A stretch of DNA of 64,000 nucleotides from Seiridium cupressi. Lineage: Eukaryota; Ascomycota; Sordariomycetes; Amphisphaeriales; Sporocadaceae. A program made the translations under genes and the position numbers. The notes below the pieces were generated by a model. The model ran no database searches and was not told the origin of the DNA. It worked only from the letters and a program-made list of their open reading frames with translations. The stretch lies in contig JARVKI010000027.1 in NCBI GenBank assembly GCA_036674765.1, positions 124,001-188,000 on the forward strand. The letters are read 5' to 3'. Shown here one piece after another: positions 55,553 through 64,000 of this stretch; positions within the stretch are counted from its first letter, which is position 1, and each line of letters starts with the position of its first letter.

Positions 55553-58220
55553 TCAAGCAGTATATATCCAGGTACTCCGACCCTTGTCATCACGCTCACC
55601 GGCATGCAATTGCCCTTGGGCACCATCGGCTAGCTTTACAGCACGCTCCTCGCCTACGGGTAAAACAATGTGTAGACCATTGCTCAGCCAGAGTGGCTCA
55701 AACTTGCCCTCTCTATTGAAGCTAACTTTCACGATGATGCCATCTTTGGATGCAGCATAGGCGATAGTCGCAGTGAATAGGTCTGCCTTCTCCGCCGGGC
55801 TTATCCCATCATCTTCAAGCCATTCGCTAGTGAACCATTTGATACCTTCTGATGTAATCTCTACGTTCACTTCTGGGAGACCGGGATAATGAGAAATCGG
55901 TGGAGGGAATACTTCTACACCACGCCAGTCGTCCTTGGCAATATTGGGGAACTCTTCGTCTTCTGCGGCAAGACATGTGGTCGGTACCGACTTCCCAACT
56001 GGTATGGCTGATCCAATACGTGCAATCACGGGTATAGAAGTGTACCATGTGGACGATATCTCATGCCATTCTCCGGCGGTAAGGAACTGGTAGGGAGCCG
56101 CGGTATTCAAGAAACCTGGATCCTTGCCTTGGTCTGGCAGGTAAACCCGTGCAGAAGAGGCACCAGGCTCATACACTCCAACTATCAATAGTGCATCACC
56201 GAACCAGTACTGCGAGTCGCCCCGCGTAACCTCTTTGGACCACACGTTGGGATCCGACTCATAGCCCCAGCCCGTCCATCGCTGAGGCGGAACAGCATCA
56301 CGGTGAGACTTGAGCATCAAGGAATAGGTGTAGGGCACGAGCTGGTAACGGCGTTTGATTGCAGCCCTGATGATTGGAGAGACCGATGGGTATTGCCAAG
56401 GCTCAATAACATCACCAATGAGATTGTCGTCGGGGTTGGTCTTGTAGCAATTGATTGCGAAACGAGGCGAGTGAATGCCCAATTGAATCCAGCGGACGAG
56501 ATGTTCTGGAGGTGGCTGTGGGCCCTCGAAACCGCCAATATCATGACCATAACACTACTAATTGTTAGTGTATGCATGAATTCTCGAACTAAATTCCAGA
56601 TCATACCTGAAGTAGAGAGAACCCAGCATTCAGCGCTAGCGCATTGGCACCCTTCATCCCTTCCCAACTTGTGACATTATCGCCGCTCCAAGAGCTGGCA
56701 CAATACCTCATGGTCCCGGCAGTGGCACTGCGGGTCAGAACAAGAGGTCGTTCTTGGGGCTCAGCTTCTACAGTAGCATCATGCGAGCTTTTGCCCATGA
56801 GTTCAGTGTTCACTGCACGACCCCACAATCCGATATGTTTTCGTGTCTCGCCCTCGGGAACAGCGACAGTTTCAAGGGCGCATTCCCAGTCATCGCGCGG
56901 GATATTGTACTCATTATTGTCGTTCCACATGACATCAATGCCAATATCCTTCAGATCACGCACCCCTTTATACCACCAGTCGTAGCCTGCCTTCGAAGTG
57001 AAGTCGATATGGCTACCTTCGCCACTTTCACCACCTCCTGCACTCCAGAGCCTCGCCACTGCCGTATTCTTGGTTCCTGGATCCTTGAAGAAGGCGCCGG
57101 CTTTCGCCAAAGCTGGGTAATCGGGATGATTGGCCAGAACATAGGGTTTGACGTTGCCCAATAACCGCACTCCATGCTTGTGGGACTCTCGAGTGAAAGC
57201 CCGCGGATCTGGAAATCTGTGCCGGTTCCATGTCATGACGTTCCGGGTCTTGGGTTCAGTCTCTGCCACGGTGTAGCCAGAACTCATCTGGAACGCAGAG
57301 CAAAGCATATCGTGCTTCTCGCAGTTCTTGAAGAAGTTCAGGATTGAGTCGCACGCTCGGGGCGAGTCTTCCATGCTGTATTTCATCCCACCACCTATAT
57401 AGCCCATCATGTATCGCGGGACCAGTAGAGGAAACCCTACGAGCTTCGCGTATGACTGCACAACTTCGGCGACCGTCCTTCCGACAATGATATACTCCTC
57501 AAGACCACCATGCGCTTGGCGATATACCTTGTAATGCCCCCACAGACCATCAATCTCTGATCCAATTGACCAGCTCCCCCGTGAATGTGATGTTGAAAAG
57601 ATCCCAACACATCCTTCAGGAGTGGCATTGATCAGCCAAGGGATATGCTTGTAGAGAGGGTCTGTTCGGTATGCATCGTAACCAAATGTGTCAGAGGCCG
57701 TTACGAGAAAGCCGCGACCACTTAGATCCATCGGGGCTGCTTTCTCTCCAAGGCCAACGTGGAGGGTATCTTTCTTCCACGTCGTATAGTGGGCAATACC
57801 AGTGTCATCAATGACATATGAACGAAAGGCTAGGTCTTTATGAATGGTGTTTTCTGCGCCATCAAGGAAGAGGGAGACGACAGGCGGCCCAGCCCAGTCC
57901 ACCACAGCTTTGGCCATGTCAGACCGAATGGTGCGAGACTTTCCATCTTGATTAGACTCGACTTCAACATTCAATTTCCTAGAGTTCAGGTCGGGCCGTC
58001 TGGCTGACGGAAACGGTGGCAATGGATGGTCAGGAGTCGTGAAAGTTGTCCGGAAAACATTGGGTTCAACAGCTTCGAAAGTCCACTTGCAAGAAGGCAT
58101 ATTACTTTCATTATTTGCCATGGCTTCCAACGTGATAGTCGTCTCTGTTGCTCCGCTGGCTTCATTATGAGCGCCTAGCAGCGAATACTGCTGTGGGACG
58201 CGTTCGTATTGATTGAACAT
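55553..58220 (-). CDS. GH31 family glycosidase (alpha-glucosidase/alpha-xylosidase type)
   Basis: Two exons (58220-56607 and 56554-55553; 52-base intron GTATGA...TTAGTAG) give 871 residues. The catalytic nucleophile sits in GIDVMWNDNNEYNI (D434, the WxDxNE motif) and the acid/base in SSWSGDNVTSW (D514). Other landmarks are MMGYIGGGMKYSMED, FQMSSGYTVAE and, in exon 2, CYGHDIGGFEGP and GIHSPRFAINCYK. The N-terminus has no clear signal peptide, so the enzyme may be intracellular. GH31 members release terminal alpha-linked glucose or xylose from oligosaccharides. It lies beside a dead GH3 gene on the same strand, suggesting an old carbohydrate-use pair. No breaks are seen. Confidence 0.92.
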
Positions 58221-60107
58221 GACGGCAAATATCGCACAAGCATTGAATAGAGATATTTTCCTGCTAAGATGATGACGACTAGAGGAATCCAGGAATAGGA
58301 TTTGCTGGGTAGATAATGTTTTCGTTCCTAGCAGACCAATTCCAAGTGAAGAGTTGGGAGCCGGTATAGAGTGATTGAAGGCAAAAGCGTCGTAGTTTTG
58401 AACCCAGAATCCGGGCGGGGTTCATCCTGCTTATGAACGAGAAAACAGTCCCAGTATCTGTCGGATACCTCTGCTGAACGTGTCTACGCAGGCGACATGT
58501 CATCGTGAGAAGCAGGCGAACCCTCATCCGGGCGTCTCATTCGTACTTCGCAGCCAAGTGGGGAATCATCGGAGCGTAAACGGAGAGCATCCCGCGGGAT
58601 GAAGCCTCACGATCAACTTCTGAGCCTCCAAACACGCAGGTCTATCCCAAGCCCAGCCATGACGTTCTCCACCTCCATGCTCTCCAGGTTGCCGTAGTTC
58701 AGACACTAACTTAAGCCATGGGCGAATATCGGCAACTGTGGAGTATGGGGAAGACGTGGGCGAACCCGCGAGTGCCGACTCGAGGCACAAGATTGGACTG
58801 CTAAGGTTTAGGTTTCGGGGGCGGAGCCGTATCTAGGAACTAACGAGTTTGGCCTTTATTTGCCTGTCATTCCTTGCAGCTGGGACTCCCTTGAGGTCCC
58901 TTGGGAGCAAGGAATCCACCCGCAGTCGTGCGGTTATGCAGCAGTGTGATTGGACAAGCCGGGCGAGTGCACTCCAGCACGTTGGTTTGTGATAGGCGTC
59001 GCTGATCGCGGGCTCTCGAATACAGTTTTTAGATGTGATGGCGCGCCCCGAACGACACCTTGCCAGTTTCCATGATATCGAACCTGAATATGGCATCACT
59101 CCTGGTTGCGTGTAAACATACACTAATTGCGGGGCTGGCATGTTCCCTACATGTAGTGTTAGTGTGCATCGGTGGTACCACTACATTGTAGTTACAACCC
59201 TTCCATGGCTACTGCACCAGCTGTCCTGTCCATTGGCATTGGAGCTTCACTTGGTCCTGGGTTGGGTGTTAGTCGCCTTAATCAATCGAGTAAGAGGAAG
59301 CAGAATGAGAATGTCTCTGAGTACTGACGCGCCATACTTCTGTGTTTCTGTGCATGATGCCCTCGCAAAGTGGATCAACAAATTCGAGGGGGATTAGGCC
59401 CCACTCAGATCTCAGATCAAAGCTAAATTATATCCACATCGCATGGCAAGAAACCTGGGGTAGAGTGGTGCGTGATTCTTGCGACGGCCTGGGCAAGTGG
59501 GACAAGGAGCTAACTTTTGTGTTGATGAAACGGGGTCTTGAGTGTCTCATAGAACCTCGAGGTTATGATGACATTAAATAGAGGGGGCGTTTAGACAGGC
59601 ACATATTCATTACTTATCTGGCATGATGTGTACTTTGGTGTTGCTTGCTCACGGGCAAACCGCCCAAATAGCCCAGCCTAGGCCAACCGGGCATCACTAC
59701 ATATGTACTTATCCTTTCCCAGCATCCTCTGGGGTATGGCTGGCTGCCCCACAACCCGACCCCAGACGACACAATGTCGGGTCCTGTAAGTCTTGTCCAG
59801 CCTTCTAGAAAGATAACCACTGCCAGGAATGCGCGCGCTTGGTCACCGCAACGAGCAAACGATCGACCCAAACGGTCGATTATGTCCTATGTATCCATGC
59901 ATGTGCCGACTTCCATAGCCAGTTCTGATTGAATCATGTATAGCCGTGAGGCGATCAGCATGAAGGGGCTGCCACGTTACTTTTCCGGGATACATGGCTT
60001 GCTTCCAGACTCGGGGCGTACAAAACCCCTCTTTGCTGCTCGGTCTCACCTTGCCTTAGATTTTCTTGACCAAGATCTCTCCGAGAAGCATACATCTCGT
60101 CGGTGCC
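58221..60107. other. Intergenic region
   Basis: About 1.9 kb with the promoters of the GH31 gene (left) and MFS gene (right). Open frames up to 102 codons on either strand show no domain. I see no gene or obvious repeat. Confidence 0.45.
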
Positions 60108-61887
60108 ATGGCTGGAGACCAGAAACACGATAGGCGTGCCGTTGAGGTTGTGGAACATGCTCCGGACCCGCACCGCCGCCGCGATGCCGCTGCCGACTTT
60201 CTCAACAAGAACCCCGAGGGGCGCGTGGTCATCTCCCCAGACGATGATAAGCGCGTCCTACGGCGTATTGATTGTATCATACTGCCGATGATGCTCTTCG
60301 TTTACTTCCTTCAAGGTCTCGACAAGGCGACACTCTCCTACGCCTCAGTTTTCGGCCTTATCAGTGACACGGGCCTCGTGGGCGAGCAGTACAGCTGGCT
60401 GGGGAGTATCGTGTACCTAGCCCAGTTGGTCATGCAGCCTCTACTGGCCTATCTACTTGTGCGCCTGCCAATCGGCAAGTTTACAAGCGTGATGGTCCTC
60501 GGTTGGGGGATCACGCTCTCCTGCATGGCTGCAGCAAACAGTTTCGGGGGATTGCTCGCGACCAGATTTCTCTTGGGTGCTTTCGAAGCCAGTGTCGCGC
60601 CGTCATTCATCGCCATCACCCAGATGTGGTGGCGACGTCGGGAGCAGACAGTGAGAGCCAGCAGTTGGTATGCCATGAATGGTTTTACTTTCATGGTAAG
60701 TTCTACAACGGTAGACTAGCTTGTGGTTTTGAGAGTGCTGATGCAGCTACTAGTTCGGCAGCCTCATCACTTGGGGCATCGGTCATATATCATCACATCT
60801 TCATTCATACCAGGTTTGTACTATTCAATAGATGAAGTACAATGGCTTACCAAATTTCAGATCATTTTCTTGTTCTTCGGCCTAGTCACAGTCGTCTTCT
60901 CATTTGTCATGTTTTGGTTTATGCCCGACTCACCAATGGAAGCCAAGTTTCTCAATGACAATGACAAACTCATTGCTGTCGAACGACTCCGAATGAACCA
61001 GATGGGTGTCGTATCTCGAGAATGGAGTAACGACCAATTGAAAGAGGCACTTCTCGATCCGAAGACATGGTTCTGGTTCTGTTTAATCTTCGCCATCAGT
61101 GTTCCATCTGGAGGTATTTCCACTTTTGGGCCCTTGATCATCAGCACTTTCGGCTTCGACAAGTTCCAGACTATCCTGTTCAATATCCCGTTTGGTGCCG
61201 TTCAATTCCTCGCCTGTATAGGCAGTGCATTCTTGGCCCAGAAGATCAAACGAAAGGGTCCTGTCATTGCCTTACTGTGCCTCCCCGGCATAGCAGGCTG
61301 CGTGATTCTTATCGTTCTCCCCCACGAGGCCTCCCATAAAGCTCCTCTCCTGGCTGGGTATTACATCTTGTCGGTGTATCCCGGCATAAGTAAGTTATTG
61401 CTAAGCTCCTGACCTTCAAAGGGTGCATGCTAATTGAACAGCTCCTTTGATCTACTCGTGGTCTTCTCAAAACACCGCAGGCGATACCAAGCGAAAATGC
61501 ACGAGCGCCGTGCTCTTCGTTGGCCAGTCTGCAGGCAACGTGATCGGCCCTCTCTTATACACACAAACAGAAAGTCCATCCTATTCCCGTGGCCTACGCT
61601 CGAATCTCTCCTTGTTCTGCGTTATTGTCATTCTGGTAGGGATCACCAGCGCCTATCTTGGATACTTGAACAAGAGTCACTCAAAGAGGCGAGTCGCAAT
61701 GGGAAAGAGCGCAGTTATTGTTGATACTAGTCTCGAGTCTACAGAGAGGGCCGCCGTCACGCAGGGCACAGGCGTGAATGAGAGCGGAACTGCTGAGGGG
61801 CATCCATCCACAACTGGAGCGATTGGTGAGCACGCGTTTGAAAACCTTACGGACCTTGAAAACGAGGAGTTTATTTTTGTATTCTGA
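60108..61887 (+). CDS. MFS anion:cation symporter, allantoate permease (Dal5)-like
   Basis: Four exons (60108-60695, 60754-60813, 60861-61389, 61442-61887), all joining in frame, give 540 residues. The start MAGDQKHDRR is preferred over an ATG 42 bases upstream because of its better position, but both are possible. The first helix region (RIDCIILPMMLFVYFLQGLDKATLSYASVFG) is typical of the ACS/Dal5 branch of the major facilitator superfamily. So are LGSIVYLAQLVMQPLLAYLL, RFLLGAFEASVAPSFIAIT and FGSLITWGIGHI. About twelve helices are expected. Relatives import allantoate, nicotinate, pantothenate and similar organic anions. Convergent to it lies a ring-opening amidohydrolase, which suggests import of a nitrogen heterocycle or its breakdown product. 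Confidence 0.9.
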
Positions 61888-62033
61888 GTATTGTTGCTTG
61901 GAAAGTCCTTAAGAAGCTTCAATTCACATTGGGAAGATTCGTTACATTTCAGTCCATCCAGACACCGTTTGCTGCATCAGAGCTCGACTGATGATGTTCA
62001 ACCTGAACATAGAATCTATCTCCTATCAACCCA

Positions 62034-63107
62034 TCATGGACATGAGTATATCATGCAGAGGCTTCCTCCGCCAGGTGGTCCCTGACCCTCTGCTCCGCCA
62101 CTGACATATATCTGTGTGTCTCCAGTCAGTCCTGCAATCAATCCCCCAACAGCAGCTCGAGCATGACGGGTACTCTGTATGTCACTGTCCGTATTCATTG
62201 TATGCCGTTTCCCTCTGATCAGTCCGCTAGGATCGGCCTCGGCCTTGGCGAACACTTGTAGGACATGACCACCATCCCGATTGACTTCTCCCAATGCCTC
62301 TACCACAGCCCTACCGTCGATCGCGTCCTCCATAAACGTAGACGCAGCCTTTAGTCGACCAGGCTCGGGTGAAGAGGCGAGAATGAGAATATGGCAGTCT
62401 TCCAACTCCGCCCCTGAACTACAGCTGGCTGCCGCACTCCACGCTATGCCCGATTTGAGGGCAGATTCAAGTTCCGCTTCTGGGATCTCCCCCAGTGCCA
62501 CAGCGACGCCCACTGCACTCGCATATCGTGACATGCCCATGGACTGATAGGTGTCGGAAGTAGGCGGCGTCCCTCCACTGTCTCTGATGGCTTGAATCTT
62601 CGCATTAGTGAGTAGCGGACACTTGACTATGACGAGATGAATGGCATCCTTGGAAGACTCGAGCTCCTCGATCAGCAGTGAGACGGTCCTGTGGACTTCC
62701 TTTGCCTGCTCAGCGGTGCCAACCTCGTGCGGCTCGAGCTTTCTCGTCCGGCCACTCGTAGCAAGCAATCCAGTGTTTGCGCCGTTGTGCTCCTTGACCA
62801 CGAATGTGACGTGAGGACTCAGTACGCCTTCCGTGCCGCCCGAGAATACGCTGACGGAATCATGAGGCAGAAGCGGGTGCCAGACCATCGAGCTCAGTGT
62901 CCGTGAGAAATCGTTAACGCAGCCATTTCCTACAACTCTTATAAGTGTCTGGCTTCCTCCAATTCATACGGGAGGTGGTTCACCTTCAGACTTCCCGATG
63001 AGGCCGACGACCTGCGACGCATCGTAACCCGCTTTCTGGAGCTCTCGGATTGGTGCAACATCAGCTGGCGAATCCACCCCGAATTTCAGAATATTTACAG
63101 GTGGCAT
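62034..63107 (-). CDS. Ring-opening amidohydrolase, cyanuric acid hydrolase/barbiturase family
   Basis: Two exons (63107-62984 and 62929-62034; 54-base intron GTGAAC...GTTGTAG) give 339 residues. The splice rebuilds the conserved GKSEGNGCVNDFSR. Further family signatures are VFSGGTEGVLSPHVTF, one of the repeated Ser-Gly-Gly-type loops, SRYASAVGVAVALGEI, RHARAAVGGLIAGLTGD and the C-terminal YVSGGAEGQGPPGGGS. AtzD/TrzD and barbiturase open the ring of cyanuric acid or barbituric acid, using a Ser-Lys pair in each of three similar domains. The family is known mainly from bacteria, with scattered fungal members, so ancient horizontal transfer is possible. The intron shows it is adapted to the fungal genome. 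Which ring is the true substrate cannot be told from the sequence. Confidence 0.93.
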
Positions 63108-64000
63108 GATGTCATATGGGACTAGGTGGAGTGCAATCGTGCAGATTGCTGTACCATATGTCTGTCCGTTCGTCTGATCTGCCTATGAAGTCTAATTCAG
63201 TTGCTAATGCAGCACGACGGCCACGGCACTAAGTTCATGGTGTCAGAACGGAAATGGCCAAGGATCCGGAATATCCTGCATCTTATCTGCCTGAATGGGG
63301 CAAAACTTGATTCTGATGTTACCCCGCTTATTGTTTGTCACCGATTGGTGTCTAGGGGTTATGCAGCAGACGGATATATATCATCATCATGAGATATAGT
63401 CACAGCTACATGGTCCATCTATGGTTCCACCTGTATGACTTAAACTTAGCTGGGATCTTGCGATTGCCATCAATATCAGCTTCAGACTTTCCACCTCACG
63501 AGTTTTGCCTCTCAGTCTAGCACTTTATTGAGTTGGCAGCACAAGTCTTAGACTGGGTCATCGTTTCATCCCAAAGCCCGACAATCTGGATGTACCGGAT
63601 TGGGCACATAGATAAATTGTCCTTGGACTTCACGTTTCTCATAAATGACTGTAGCCACATTCGTCAACTCGGAACTAGTGATTCATCTTGGCCCACATCT
63701 ATATTGATAAAATGCGCATGGGATCTAACATTGACACAGAGCAGTATACATGTCCATTGGATCAAGACATCACGTTGCCGCAGATTAGGAGGATCAGTCG
63801 ATTGGTGCTATCAGATGAATTTCCAATATTGAGTTTCGATCACCATATCCCTTTCGTCAAGCCGTAGTTTTACAATCACAAGGACAGAACATGCAGTGGC
63901 AGAAATGAATAAGATATCAATTCACGGAGGCAACCAGGTCCTATCGAGTGTACCGACAAATAGAAGTATATAGCTCGACCGTTACCATTTAAATGCATAG
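63108..64000. other. Right-end intergenic region
   Basis: No gene recognised. A 99-codon frame at 63533-63832 on the plus strand has no domain. The first part contains the promoter of the amidohydrolase gene. Confidence 0.45.

Noticed and set aside
56317..56674. Open frames on both strands around the GH31 intron
   Set aside because: They are created by the GH31 exons and intron; the splice joining LLQ to CYGHDIGGF explains the locus.

Overview
The window is genomic DNA from a filamentous ascomycete (Pezizomycotina). Genes are split by short introns of about 46-82 bases with GT...AG ends. The gene families are typical of that group: fungal rhodopsin-like receptors, HET and NACHT/ankyrin proteins, a psi-factor-producing oxygenase, a heme-thiolate peroxidase, GPI-anchored Ser/Thr-rich wall proteins and BAHD acyltransferases. 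I could not fix the species; no ribosomal or housekeeping marker is present.

Layout. 1-15 kb: a broken chitin-binding fragment, an intact rhodopsin-domain membrane protein, an intact HXXXD acyltransferase, then a graveyard of decayed genes: a pyridoxal-phosphate decarboxylase-like gene, an NRPS adenylation-thiolation-condensation remnant, a truncated aminoglycoside-phosphotransferase-like gene and a zinc-cluster transcription factor. This looks like the remains of a secondary-metabolite locus. 15.8-17.2 kb: a secreted GPI-anchored Ser/Thr-rich protein. 18.4-36 kb: a self/non-self recognition island with an intact HeLo-like/NACHT/ankyrin NLR, ankyrin and coiled-coil remnants, a membrane protein broken by one stop, a decayed ankyrin-deaminase gene, an uncharacterised fungal protein with one frameshift, a Tad-like LINE fragment, a tRNA-Gly with a nearby half copy, and a HET-domain pseudogene. 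37-42 kb: an intact TDT-family dicarboxylate/malate transporter, a Cys-rich GPI protein and a secreted GH16 enzyme. 43.6-54.5 kb: an FAD monooxygenase with one in-frame stop, a 7-exon psi-factor oxygenase (dioxygenase plus P450-like domain), a heme-thiolate peroxidase and a DUF1772/anthrone-oxygenase-like membrane protein, a plausible oxidative or oxylipin group. 54.6-63.1 kb: a badly decayed GH3 beta-glucosidase, an intact GH31 glycosidase, a Dal5-like MFS permease, and convergent to it a cyanuric acid/barbiturate-type ring-opening amidohydrolase, which together suggest scavenging of nitrogen heterocycles.

A recurring theme is decay. At least ten genes carry frameshifts or stops, and several are otherwise near full length with a single nonsense codon. 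AT/TpA-rich stretches (about 21.2-21.6 kb and 51-52 kb) look like mutated repeats. All assignments rest on motif recognition by eye; no database search was run.
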